This document shows, piece by piece, positions 22,466 through 34,440 of a stretch of DNA of 64,000 bases (position 1 is its first letter; each line of letters opens with the position of its first letter). The stretch is from Cephalopachus bancanus (taxonomy: Eukaryota; Chordata; Mammalia; Primates; Tarsiidae): NCBI GenBank assembly GCA_027257055.1, contig JAPVLO010000153.1, positions 4,588,001-4,652,000 on the forward strand, written 5' to 3'. The notes beneath the pieces are model-generated. The model had not been told where the DNA came from. It saw only the letters and a list, made by a program, of their open reading frames with translations, and searched no databases. The position numbers and the translations under genes are program-made.

Positions 22466-23539
22466 AGTCACACTTTTGATTTAGACATATTGCAGGTTTC
22501 TGTCACTTCCAGAAAGGTTTGAAAACGAAAGAGCTGAAGAATTTAATTATGTGGATGAAAAAAAAAAAAGGAATTAGTTCAGCATAAATGTCATATGCTT
22601 TTGGGATTGTAGATTTTTGTTCTGTATCATGAGCCTCCTAGAAGATGTGATCTATCATCATTCATCAGAAACCATGTTCATTCAAAATGACCAGGCTGTA
22701 TTTTGAGCCCTGTCTCTTAATAGCTCTTAGGAACGCTTATTCTCCACTCCTGAAGTTCCAATCATGAGACTAGAGTTTCCCTAAGTACTGTTCGATTCTT
22801 GTCCAACCCCTTTCCTTCCCTGCAGAGGCGGAGTCAGTGATTTAGCTGCTGGGTGGAAGAATCAGGTCCACATTTCTGAACTGAGAGAAGCTAAACTATC
22901 AAAGAACCTGGGAGAGGGAGAAGGAATTTGGGACCAATCTGATCCCTCCTACCCTCCCTCTCCATCCGGACGAGTGGAAAGCAGTAATCTGGGTAGGTGT
23001 GACTCCTGTGCAAACCCAAACTTTCCCTCAAGTGGGCTGCCCCATAGTCTGGACTGGAAAGAGAGAATCTACAAGTCCATTTTGGCACTTAGAAGGAGCT
23101 ATGACTTCTGACCTAGCCTTTATAGATAAAAGGATGGCATCTCATTCTGCTTCATCTTCATCTTTATCTGCTGACTCTATCTTCTTATTTCTCAATTGGT
23201 TTTAAAAGTAGACAGAGAAAAAAAGTGCTGTTAACTGAGTCTCCTCAAAATCCTAACACCCACCAGAATCATAATGGTTGGAGAGAAAGGATTCTCCCAT
23301 GTCCAATAAGTCATAGACAGAAACTGGATCATCTCCTTCAGTGCAAATGTTCAAAAATTAGTTGGTTACATGAAATAATGATAGGTAAGACCTATGACCT
23401 GAGTCTCTTCAAAGTCTCCCCAAGACCCCGTGTGACTTGGTTTCACCAGCTTGAGCTTCATCTCTGGCCAATTTATTCATTCTCCCTCTGCTTCAGCTGT
23501 AATTATTCTTCTTTCAATTTTTTGGATACACCATGATTT

Positions 23540-23910
23540 CTTCTGACTCAGGTGTTAGCACATGCTATTCCCTATGCTTGGAAATCTTATCCCGCACTGC
23601 CCATCCTTTTACCTTTTAAACTCTTTTGTATTTCTGCTCAAAATCCTTTTCTCTTAGGGATGTTTTCCCTATGCCCCAGATAAGGTCCAGTTCCCTTCTA
23701 ATGTGTTCTCATAGCTCTCTTCTCTCTAACAGCATTATGAGTTTGTATTTACACATTTATTTGTGTGATGATTTTGTAAATGTGACTCTCCCACCAGATT
23801 ATAAATTCCTTGAGGAAAACAGCACCATCAATTTTTGTTTCCATTGTATCTCCAAAGCCTCCTTACTCCTGGCACATTGTAGGAACTTACAAAATATATG
23901 GGAAATAGAA
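23540..23910 (+). repeat. L2 LINE 3' end
   Basis: gctattccctatgcttggaa, ttataaattccttgaggaaa and cctggcacattgtaggaact follow the L2 tail order. Confidence 0.75.
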
Positions 23911-24059
23911 AGAGTGAACTTTTGGAATAGTTTGGGCATAATAAAGATATATGACAGCAGCATTCACCTGGATTTTCAATAGCAAAACTTCAGGCACAAG
24001 AGAAACCATGCAAGGAGTTTGAAAGCTATTAATAATCCTTTCTAATCTCTTATGGAAAT

Positions 24060-24272
24060 CATTCTACAGAGTCTTCCTGGAAAATAATTCACACCCACAG
24101 CTCCTTCTGGAGTTGATGTTCCAAGTGGTTCTTCTGCACCAAGTTGCTTAGCCTTGGGCTATAATGCTTGGAGTGAGGTCAATTCTGCTACCCTGGACAA
24201 AAAAATGAACCAGGATCTAATGTCTGACCCCGTGATGACCACATCCAGACAAGCCACTTCTAAGGGGCCTTG
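24060..24272 (+). repeat. Local duplicate segment A, copy 1
   Basis: 213 bp from cattctacagagtcttcc to ggggccttg. It matches 26054-26266 at equal length with six differences by eye, all transitions. The element type was not recognised. Confidence 0.95.
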
Positions 24273-25769
24273 CTGTGAAAAATCTATGCTTCATATTGGA
24301 AGGCAAGGCAGAGAGTCCAACCCCAGATCCCTCCTCCTCGCTTGCTTCTGTTGTTGATACTACAGAAACTAAATACTGGATTTCTGAGCTTCCTTTGTAT
24401 CTAGGGGTATCATATGACAGTTAGGATCATTAAGACACTGGAGGTCTCTTGGGACTTCTCTGTTTTCTTGGGCAGTGAAGATGGCTGTGATGGCTGGAGA
24501 TGCAGCAGCTAATGGGTTCCTAATTGAAACAGATGGTGATCAGACAAATCCATTAGAACCTCTCTTGGAAGATACCACAACTGGATGCACGCCAAGTGAG
24601 TAAGTCACAAGAGAAAGCAGCTGTTCCCTGAAGACCACTGGGTGAGGTTTCCAGTGCCGCACGAAGAAGGCCTGCTCGACATTGGCCTCAGCCGCACAGG
24701 GACTCAGAGGGTCTGCAGTGATGCTGCATGATTTCCCTTGCTCCTCCCTTTCCTCCAAATTATTTGCCTGAATCAACTCCTTCCTATCTGAATGAATTCA
24801 ATGAATCTAGGGGCATGTTTCTATAGTGGCAAGGGTGGGATGAGAACAGCTCTAAGTACTGGCCATAGGTAATATGTTTATTCTTTCCTGCTCATCACGC
24901 CTCATGAAACTCTTATTTGACCACAGCCCACGAATGGCACCCCAGGCACCATGTGAGCGCCAAAGCCCTCACCTCAAAGCTTCCCTGACTCCTTTATCTT
25001 TATGCATATACACACAGGGCATATTCCTGTGGGGTGTTGCCTTTTGAAGAACACAAACCAGTTAACCAAACACAAGCCACTGTGCCTTTCTCCCTTGGAG
25101 TCTCCCTTTCTAAAATAGTGGGGCCATGGAAAGTTTAAGCAGATGGCCAGAAATCAAGGCGTTATGCACCTGTTTCTCGGCCACCTGCGGATGGAGGAGA
25201 CATACAGGCAGAGCATAATGGGAGAGTTGGCTGTGAACACAGCGGGGAAACCTAAGGCCACATTTTCATCATGGTGTGCTGGAAATTTCAGGCTCAGAGT
25301 CTTTGTGACTTTAGAGAATAATGAATAATAATTTACCGACAACCTTCTGTGGCAGTATATCAGGGTTGGAGTTGGGGTGGGCAACATAAAATTTAGGCAG
25401 TAATCTAAAAATTCCAAAACAGCTGAAATGGTGGCTGACATTAGGAATTCAGTGTTATATGTACAGCAGGCACTCAATATGTGTTCGTTAGATAAGTGAG
25501 AGAGTGAATGCTTTCTATAAAAGCCCAATCTTCTTGCAGGGTACTCAACAAAGGTAAATGCAAAATAAATGTCTGTTGAAAGACTGAAGTTTCAATCTGG
25601 CAGATGCTCTAAGTATCTAGTCAGTCATTTTCACTGGAAGTTTGGTAGCCATTGTCAACTACTAATGACAGAAAACTCTTGTCCATAGTGTCAGGAGGAT
25701 ATGACTTTAAAAGTGAACTTTCTCTTTCTCCCCTTCTCTTTCTCTCTCTCCTTCTGTAAAATTATCTGG

Positions 25770-25960
25770 TGGCATATATCAAGTGTTTGAGTTTTTCAAT
25801 TCTGTAATTCTATTATTAGGAATTTATTCTAACAAAATAGTCAGTTGTATAAAAATGTTCATTATCATTGAAACTTTTTAAAAAAGAAAGTTAATGTGAT
25901 ATGTTCATGGGATGACTTTATGTTTGGGAAAAAATGGGTATCATTGGTGCTTTTCACATG
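25770..25960 (+). repeat. Old L1 3' fragment
   Basis: Resembles L1M ORF2 tail text such as attattaggaatttattcta and ataaaaatgttcattatc. Diverged. Confidence 0.55.
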
Positions 25961-26053
25961 AGTAGTTAGAAGCAGACTGAAGTGGGTTGAAGAGTGAATA
26001 AAAGGTTTTTTAAAAGTGTGTACAGAGAATGCAGACAACACAATAACTGTGTA

Positions 26054-26266
26054 CATTCTACAGAGTTTTCCTGGAAAATAATTCACACCCACAGTTCCTT
26101 CTGGAGCTGATGTTCCAAGTGGTTCTTCTGCACCAAGTTGCTTAGCCTTGGGCTATAATGCTTGGAGTGAGGTCAGTTCTGCTACCCTGGACAAAAAAAT
26201 GAACCAGGATCTAATGTCTGACCCCATGATGACCACATCCAGACAAGCCACTTCTGAGGGGCCTTG
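26054..26266 (+). repeat. Local duplicate segment A, copy 2
   Basis: Second copy of the 24060-24272 segment, 1994 bp further on. Six bases after its end, duplicate segment B begins. Confidence 0.95.
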
Positions 26267-26272
26267 AGGTGC

Positions 26273-26490
26273 AAAAGTTATTTTCATTGAAAAACTGGTT
26301 TGCATTTTTTGGTCAGATATGAGGAATTCTCAAGACCTTGATTTCTTTCTTGCTCTTGCTAATAGGAAATTCAGAGTTTAGTGACATTTAGGGTTTAAGT
26401 GACGGTCTCATCTCTAGTTTTGAAATAGTTATGTTCCCTACCTCTATTCAGTTTCTGATTATTTTATCACACTCTTTTTAAATTAAAGGG

Positions 26491-26527
<37 letters not shown>

Positions 26528-26580
26528 CTTTCTCAAATTACTTTTGCATCTGAGTGAAGGTGAATATAAAAGATTATAGA
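26273..26580 (+). repeat. Local duplicate segment B, copy 1
   Basis: Starts aaaagttattttcattgaaa and includes a GT microsatellite. Matches 28272-28574 with roughly 15-20 differences by eye. Confidence 0.95.
26493..26524 (+). repeat. (GT)16 microsatellite
   Basis: 16 uninterrupted GT units inside segment B copy 1. Confidence 0.97.
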
Positions 26581-26727
26581 AAGAAGAGAAATGGGATAGT
26601 AGGTGGAGGACTATGGGATGAGGAGAGGTTTTCTATGAAGAGGGAATACATGGTTGTATGATAATGGGAATGACCCAGTAGACAAGTAGAGAGTAAAAGA
26701 TGGATCATTTGGACAGAGTGGGATAAC

Positions 26728-26729
<2 letters not shown>

Positions 26730-26778
<49 letters not shown>
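26730..26778 (+). repeat. (AC)24 microsatellite
   Basis: About 24 uninterrupted AC units. It is the reverse complement of the GT run 205 bp to its left. Confidence 0.97.
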
Positions 26779-26780
<2 letters not shown>

Positions 26781-27590
26781 TATACATATAAGAGGATAAG
26801 AGAGAGAATGGTTTCACACTGGCTTCCTACGAAGAGGGCTCAGTTCACATCTTGCATTTGGGAACCAAAAGCTAGAACAGGGCAACTGAGACGGCAAAGA
26901 GAGAAGAGATATAGCTTGTCAGAGGTTCACAATCCAGTGAGGCCAGCAACACAGACATCTACAACTACACGGCTAGAGGACCGATACTATGATATAAATG
27001 AGCATCTGAGTCTCTGGGTTTTCTGAGGTCCTCAAAGTGGCATTGCACTTGAGTACCAAACACGGTTCAATTCTCTTTTAGGTATTCTGATGGGCAAATT
27101 GTTCAAACCAGAGTCACTTGCACCCTCTCATCTCTTCTTACTCCTTTAAGACAAAATGCTAGGAGAAAAAATTGCCAGCACAAAACTCTATACTCAATTA
27201 AATGACTGTTTAACAGTAAAAGTAAATCAAAGACATGGCCACAAGGAAGGCAAAGAAAGTTCTGCCACCATCACAGTGTCTGAACTAAAAGGAATTAAGA
27301 TACTCTAGAATATCATTTTTAACTAACTGTGGTTTAAAAGAAAAAAAGAACTTCTGGCATTCAATCGCAGAATGTATATCAGGTGATGTATATTAGATCT
27401 CTAAAATTTATATGAAAAGTTTGCTGAATAATCCTAAGAAACATGTTAAACATCAATACTTCTAATTTTCTAAGGGTATTCTTTCTGTCAAGTTCAATCA
27501 TCTTGGTAGAAATGTTATTACTCAACTACAATTCAAACTGACATCTTTGATTTTTAAAGAGGGTCAGTAAAATCTAGACATGCAAGAAGA

Positions 27591-28160
27591 TACGAGAGGG
27601 GACTGAAAAAAATACGAAATTATTTTTTGGAGGGCAGATTCTTTGTAGTTCAGGCTTCCTCCTTTAGGTAAGTGTTCTAGGAACCCTTCAGCATCAGTGT
27701 ACCAGCTAGTGTTGTGAGAGGCTGCATTCATCTTCAGTGAATTTTTTTGGAGATTATTTCAACATGCTTGCCCATTTCATGACGGGTGATTTATGAGAGC
27801 ACCTGCCTACACCACGTTGAGTATTCTGCAGTTTTTTACCAAATACAGCATGACCCCCATGTTCCACCCTTCCTATTCACCTGATCTTGATCCAAGTAAC
27901 TTGTTTTTGTTTCCCACATGAAGAAAGTCCTCAAAGGGAAACTTTTTGCTCATGTGAAAGAAGTGAGACAAAAACGCAGAAGCACTAAAAGACACCAAAA
28001 CAGACAAGTTCAAAAACTGTTTTGAGCAATGGAAAAAGCATCTTAATAGGTGTATTGCATCAAACGGAGAGTACTTTGAAAGTAACTAAAGTTTCAACAT
28101 GTAAGAATAAATACACCAATTTTTAATAAAATAAATTCCTGGTTTTTGGGGTTCCCTATA
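27591..28160 (+). mobile_element. Mariner-like DNA transposon relic, copy 1
   Basis: Begins tacgagaggggactg and ends gttccctatata. Its right half, in broken frame, gives words such as KLFAHVKEV and LNRCIASNGEYFES, recalling the C-terminal end of mariner-type transposases. Related to 29906-30163 and 49211-49748. Stops and frameshifts make it dead. Confidence 0.75.
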
Positions 28161-28271
28161 TATTTTCTCTTCTACTATAAAACTACTATGAAAGTCACCA
28201 TTCATTATACTGCTCAATATTCTTTATGTAATGACTTGTTTGAAAATTTCTGCTTATATTGTCTCCAGGAA

Positions 28272-28574
28272 AAAAGTTATTTTCATTGAAAAACTGGTTT
28301 GCATTTTTTGGTCAGATACAAGGAATTCTGTAAGACCTTGATTTATTTTTTGCTCTTGCTAATAGGAAGTTCAGAGTTTAGTGACATTCAGGGCTTAAGT
28401 GACTGTCTCATCTCTAGTTTCAAAATAGTAATGTTCCCTACCTCTATTCGGTTTCTGATTATTTTATCACACTCTTTTTAAATTATAGGGGTGTGTGTGT
28501 GTGTGTGTGTGTGTGTAATCTTTCTCAAATTATTTTTGGATCTGAGTGAAGGTGAATAGAAATGATTTTAGAAT
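28272..28574 (+). repeat. Local duplicate segment B, copy 2
   Basis: Second copy of 26273-26580, 1999 bp further on. It is not preceded by segment A. Confidence 0.95.
28491..28516 (+). repeat. (GT)13 microsatellite
   Basis: 13 GT units inside segment B copy 2, against 16 in copy 1. Confidence 0.97.
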
Positions 28575-29329
28575 ATATTCCAAGGTATTGAGTAAACACA
28601 AATTCCAAACGCTTGGCTCTAGTAGCAGACAAAACAGCTTTATTGTAGGTATAGATGATCAGTGGTAATAAGCTAAAGACGGTCCCAACAGTGCCCCACA
28701 GTAAAGGAAACCTCTTTCACTTTGTATATCATCATGCAAGTGGATCTGGTCTTAGAGCGGGGCAAGAAACCTGGCTTTGTTCTTCATTCTGACTGAATAA
28801 CCATCCCCAACATTAATTGAAAACTCCATGGACAGTCCATGATAGGAGCAAGCCAACCTCTCTCTAGGTCATGAGATTAATCTGTGCCCAAGAAACTTTT
28901 TCAAAATAAATAGGAACAAGAGTTATCTGTTCTCATTTTCAAATAGGTATTGGCATATTGATTAAACCAAAGAAAGAAGAGGAACCAGGAGTGCAGCTGA
29001 GGGTTTCCAAGCCTTGAAGCATCACAAAACCATTCTGCATTAGTGCTTAAATCAGGACTGAGAATTCACTGTCTGAACAACAAATGGAATTGTGTGCAGG
29101 GTGGGCAGACCACAAGTTGCTTTCTCATGAAAGACTTTCTGCAGTGGTCTGAAACCTACACCTTGTAAAAATACCATCTAGCTGGAATTTACTAAGCAGA
29201 GAACATTGAGGAGGAGGAAGGACACAAAAAGGAAATTCTGGAAACAGCTGGGATAGCTGGTATACCATCTGACGTGGAAGGCTCATACTATGATACCAAC
29301 AACAATAAATCAAAAGGGGTTGGCTGGGA

Positions 29330-29420
29330 CTGAATTGTGAAAAATTTTGAACATCAGGCTGGGGAGTGTGGCCTTTATCCTGAGCAAGAAGGAGCAGGGG
29401 AGCATCAAACCAGTGGGGGT
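29330..29420 (-). repeat. L2 fragment, antisense
   Basis: ggctggggagtgtggccttt and atcctgagcaagaaggagc resemble the reverse strand of L2. Confidence 0.5.
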
Positions 29421-29554
29421 GGTTTTACATTAGCCCAGCAGTAGGGTATAGAGTGGGTTTCTCCTTTCTGCCTCTGTGCCCCTGTCTTCTGGCCTCTGGA
29501 CAATGCCCCTGGACATTCTCTAAGACTTCCCTCAACACTCAACCCAGAAAACCT

Positions 29555-29835
29555 TCCACTTGTATTCTCTTGTTCTTCATTCCCTAATCCTTTGAGAAAA
29601 TCCCACTCAACTTTCACCAGCCAACCCCAATGTCACCTTGCTATGAAAGCCTTGCCAACCTGCCACTCACAAATCAACCATCCTCCTCCTCTGTGCTGCA
29701 GACCACTTTCTTTATACTACATATCACTACATAGATGGCTAGGTATGTGTCTGTTTCCTAAAGTAGATCATGACTCTGGAGGCCAAGTGCTATCTCTGTT
29801 CAAAAAGGATTTGTCAAAAATAAATATTTGTGAAG
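29555..29835 (+). repeat. L2 LINE 3' region
   Basis: gtcaccttgctatgaaagcc, ctctgtgctgcagaccactt and ttatactacatatcactaca are consistent with an L2 tail. Confidence 0.55.
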
Positions 29836-29905
29836 TCAGTGGCTTATCCTTTTAGTGATTTACACACCTAATATACTCTTACTTTACTGTGCTTTTCAGT
29901 ACTAA

Positions 29906-30163
29906 TACGAGGAGAGACTGACCCCCCAAAAAAGCAGAATTATTTTTTGAAGGGTAGTTCCCTTGTAGTACGGGCTTTCCCTACTAGGTAAGTGGTAAAC
30001 ACAAAACAGCATCAAAATTGATGAGTACAAAAACTGTTTTGAACAGTGGAAAAACAGGTGTATTACAACAAATGCAGAGTACTTTGAAGGTGACTGATGT
30101 TTCAACATATAAGAATAAATACACAATTTTTAAATTCCATTTTGGGCAGTCCCCCTCATATAT
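29906..30163 (+). mobile_element. Mariner-like DNA transposon relic, copy 2, internally deleted
   Basis: Keeps both ends (tacgaggagagactg at the left, gtccccctcatata at the right) but lacks about 300 bp of the middle compared with copies 1 and 3. Flanking TA fits TA-target insertion. Confidence 0.75.
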
Positions 30164-30179
30164 AGTTTCAATTTCCTTA

Positions 30180-30510
30180 TATACGGTCACATGCCACATA
30201 GCAATGCTGTGGTCAATGACGGATCCCATATAAGATGGTAGACCCGCAAGATGATAGCATATTTTGACTGTATCTTTTCTATGTTTAAATGTTTAAACAC
30301 ATGTTTAAATATGTTTAAATGCATAAATACTTATCATTGTGCAACAATTGCCTACAGTATTCAGTACAGTAACATGCTGTACAGGATTGGAGTCTAGGAG
30401 CAGCAGTCTATGCCATAAGGCCTAGGAGTGTAGTGGGCTATTCCATCTAGATGTATGTATAGTATACATATGTATGTATAGTATAGGCTGTAGCCCAAAT
30501 AAGTTTGAGA
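30180..30510. mobile_element. DNA transposon relic, probably Tc1/mariner-Tigger class
   Basis: Words such as caatgacggatcccatata, attgcctacagtattcagta and acagtaacatgctgtacagg match a common mammalian non-coding DNA transposon whose exact name I cannot give. Confidence 0.6.
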
Positions 30511-30612
30511 GATACTTCACTCTAGCTTTTTTTTAAAACATCAGTTAATTTCCCAGTCAACTGCCATTTTACTTTGAGCAAGGGCTAGGCTTTTAAATTT
30601 TATTTTTGTCCT

Positions 30613-30835
30613 ATAGTAGGGTTTCTCAACCACAGCACAACTGACATTTTGGGCTGGATAACTCTTCGTTGTGGGGCTGCTGTCCTGTGCATTTGTAGGG
30701 TATGTAGCAGCATCCTTGACTTCTAGCCACTAGATGCTAATAGCACTTTCTCCCCATTTGTGACAGTCAAAATGTACTAATAGTCTTGGAGGGTGGCAAA
30801 GTCACCCCCAGTTGAAAATCACTGCTCTATTGTGC
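30613..30835 (-). mobile_element. MER20 (hAT-Charlie) element
   Basis: Begins agggtttctcaaccacagca and ends near aaaatcactgctct, with tgacattttgggctggataa and cctgtgcatttgtagggtat. A full-length non-autonomous copy in reverse orientation. Confidence 0.85.
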
Positions 30836-31589
30836 CCCATATCTTGAGCATTTGGGCAGCCTTTAAGAAATGCACAAGAGAGATCTGAAGCAAAGATCCT
30901 GTGGGTATCGACTGCAAGAGAATGAGCTCGGGACATGAATCCTCCCAATTTCTCAACCTCTATCAGGTTTACAACCAAGTCCCTCTGGGCCCCTGTATAA
31001 TGGCACAGACTGTCTTCAGTCTAACCACAGGATTTTCACAAATGTGAAAGGACCCAGCAGGTGTTCATGGGCAGGAAGTGTTCTTGAGGCACCATCAAAG
31101 GAGAAGGAATCTCAGTGCTGCTGGCTGGAAACATCTCAGGGAACTGACATGGAGACTCTGCTCTTGGGACCATGGGAACAACCCTCACATTGCTCCAAAA
31201 AAAGCCAACAGGAGATGGATGAGAAGTTAATCATCACATGGTGAGAAGTGATGCTACGCTTGAACCCGGGGTCCAACTGTGCATGCAAATGGAGTCTCTG
31301 TAATAGACAGGAGTGGAGGAAATGCAGAGCATTGGCCAGAGTCCTGTGAATCTAACACTCATGGTGACTGTGTGACCTAGTGCCAGCTACATAATCTGAT
31401 GGTGTCTCGATCCTTATCTGAAAACTCTGGAAGTCTGGTCTAGGTCTTTCACCTACCTGTTAGTTCCAAAATTCCACAATTTCTGTTTAGCACTCTACCT
31501 TTCTTCTCAAATCTGTTCTCTTTAAAGCTATATAAAATTGCCTCCCTATTGGTCCCCCTTCCCTCTCCACTGAGTTCCACACTGTAGCC

Positions 31590-32215
31590 ACAGTGAGTGA
31601 TCCAGTTTAAAATGTAAGTCAGGTCATGTCATTTTGCTGCTCAGAACTTGAAAACCTTAGCTTTTAACTTAGAATAAAATCCAAAGGACCTACATGGTTT
31701 GACATGATCTGGCCCCTAGCCCCTGACTGACTTTCTGATCTCATTTTCTATTATTCTTCTCCTCATGTACCACGTTTCTGCCATGTGACCTTCCTTATCT
31801 GAGCCTCCAGTATCCTTTGAAACATTTTTCAAAAATACCCCAAACTCGATCTCACCCCAGAACCTTTGCACTTGCTGCCCCCTCCACACGGAGGGACTCT
31901 GCTCTAATCTCTCTTTTCAAGAGAAGACTTCCTTCATAGCCTATGTCAAATGGCAGCTCCCAAGATCCTCTATGCCCTCTCAGCCCTTCACTTTTCCTCT
32001 TAACACTTATCATTATAGACGAGACATTATTTACATACTACATAATGTGATATAGCCTCATTTACTTACTGACTGAGACAGACTCTCCCACATGTATGCT
32101 CCGTGAGGGCGGGGACACGGCCTACCTGTTGACTGCTAAAACCCCAGCACTCAGAAATTGACTGGCATAAACAGGCATTAAATACACATCTTAAAGATTG
32201 CATGAATGAACACTT
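31590..32215 (+). repeat. L2 LINE 3' end, long copy
   Basis: About 620 bp in L2 order: gtcattttgctgctcagaac, cctacatggtttgacatgat, gaacctttgcacttgctgcc, ctccgtgagggcggggacac, then a tail with gcatgaatgaac. Confidence 0.85.
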
Positions 32216-32728
32216 AAACAAGTGAAATCGCAGACTGGGAAACTAGATATTTACTTTCTTGAGCACCCCCCAAAACAGTTTTTAGATGAATGTAACCAGT
32301 GGTAATGTAAAATAAAATACCATTATAAAATACCCGATTTCACTTTAAGTTGTTTGTACCTTTCCTTATCTCTCTCTCTTCAGTTTTCGTCGCTCTAATT
32401 CCTTCTGCATTTTCCAGCTGTTTATTTCATTTTGGAAATAAATGTACCATATCATTAGGACACAGGATTGGTCATAAGTAAGATGTTAAAATGCCAAAGA
32501 TCACTGAAGAAATGTCAGTTTTCACTTGTAAACTTTTGGTTTAAAAGAAAAAGAAAACCTAAAATGAATTGCCCTCTTCCATGTTGGCTGGCACTCTTTA
32601 ACCCTAGAAGAAGTCCTCCATCTCACGAAACAATGGAGTGTCTCTAATTTGTCCCCATCACAACCACTTGAGGCGACTCCAGACTGATTCTAAAGGGCCC
32701 TTCTGTCTCTGAAAGGCTGTGAACTACC

Positions 32729-32769
32729 GCCATCTGCTGAATGACTTGCAAAGTACTGCCATCTGCTGG
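32729..32769 (-). promoter_or_regulatory. Candidate paired CTCF sites
   Basis: On the minus strand 32758-32769 reads CCAGCAGATGGC, an exact fit to the CTCF core CCASYAGRKGGC, followed by AGTA (fits RSYV). 29 bp away, 32729-32740 reads TCAGCAGATGGC followed by GGTA, one mismatch. Both face the same way. The call is motif-based only. Confidence 0.5.
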
Positions 32770-33329
32770 ATGGCTTCCTCCTGAGTGGCTGTTGCTGGTC
32801 ATTCCCTAATACACATGGAATCTTGGGATGGTCTACTGGCCCCTGGAACTACATGATCAAGACTAGTGATGCGAGAAGCATTCCACCGGGCCAAAATGGA
32901 GACTTAATGACATTTTAAAATATGATGGGTGCTGAGGTTGAAATTCAAAGGCAACACTAATCTGTCCTAGGACAGGCGTTTGGCTCTTCATACCAGCAGG
33001 ACTGAGTTACTGGGGCCACCAAAAAATTCCAATATGAGGCTCAAACTTAGACAAAGATCCTCACAACAGATAACTTTTTTCCTTTGGAAAAAAATGTTTT
33101 TATCTCAAAAGGTATACATGAACTGTAGGCATTGATAAGAGATTATCCAGTGCAAATAGGCTAATGGTAAAATGAGTGAACTAGCAAATAAGAGACTTGA
33201 ATTTTGAATGCCATCCATGTTGCTGAGTGATTGCATGTTATTCCATCCACCTAGAGAGAGAGAAGGAAACAGCAGTGCCACCCCATTCTGCTTCAAAGAC
33301 ATATCAGAAAGATCAATGTGAACTGGGAC

Positions 33330-33725
33330 AACCAGAAGACAAGTGAGATCACCATGAAGAGATACAGCTTTGTTTATGCTAGTGAAATAACCCAAATGTT
33401 TACCAGCAAGGAATCAGTTGAGTATATGTGGCACACTTGTATAATGAAACACTCTATGATTAAATTGTATGATGTAGGTCTACATTCATTTATATTTAAA
33501 GATGTACACAGTATTTTGTTGCACAGAAAAAGTATGTGTACTATGATCTCAGCACTGGACTTAATAAAACAATTCTGGAGGATACAAGCCAAAATGCTAA
33601 TAGCGGCTATATCTAGATGCTGAGATTAGAGATAATGTTCATTTTGACTTCTTCATATTTTTACTGCTACCTGAATTTTTTTCTAACAATAAGTATTATG
33701 AAGTACCATAAGAATTTTTTAAATT
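33330..33725 (+). mobile_element. Old L1 (L1M) 3' end
   Basis: aataacccaaatgtttacc, ggaatcagttgagtatatg and agccaaaatgctaatagcgg follow the L1M ORF2 tail and 3' UTR order. Confidence 0.72.
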
Positions 33726-33792
33726 ACAGACAACAAAAGTGCTATTTCTGTTTTGCAATTACTGCAATGGTTTCTTTAGTTCTCCTGTTTTT

Positions 33793-33956
33793 TGTTTTGT
33801 TTTGTTTTTGAATCAGGATATCACTCTGTCGCCCATGCTGGGGTGCAGTGGCACTACCATGGTTCACCTCAGCCTCGACCTCCTGGGTTCAGGTGATCCT
33901 CTCACCTTGGCCCCTCAAAGTAGTGGGATTACAAATGTGAGCCACCATGCCCAGCC
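33793..33956 (-). repeat. Alu monomer or internally deleted AluJ
   Basis: Reverse strand: cactctgtcgcccatgctgg to tgagccaccatgcccagcc, about 165 bp, one arm long. Confidence 0.82.
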
Positions 33957-34299
33957 AGTTTCAATGTTCTTGCCTTTGCTCCTCTATATTCTAGTAAGGA
34001 TAATTTTCTTAAAACCTAAGTAAAGTCTTCTCACTCCTCTGGTCGAATGACCCCAACCCTCCCAGCGTCATCTCTCTAAGAACAGCCAAGTGCAGTGACT
34101 CCCAAGGGCCCTACTCAGCCTCGACCAACTTTGCCTTTCCCCTTCTCTGACCTCATCTTCTCCCACTGTTCTTCCCCAGAACCCCCTCTTCTAGCCACAC
34201 TGATCTTCTTGCTCTTCCCCAAATATCCCTGAGAAACTGATACTTTAGAGCAAAGAAATCTCTCTACTTTAGGAAGCAAGTATGAAAAGATAATCGCCA

Positions 34300-34440
34300 A
34301 ACTAGGTTCTTGTCCAGGATCTGCCGCTAAGTGTAACCTTGAAGGACTGCTCAGTCATTCTAGGTCTCGGTTTCCTCATGCGCTAAACAAGAAGGCAGAT
34401 CCTTTCCAGTTCTATGAGTTTACAAAGCCTCAATCAACAA
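34300..34440 (+). repeat. MIR-related SINE
   Basis: aggtctcggtttcctcatgc and cagatcctttccagttctat. Confidence 0.6.
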
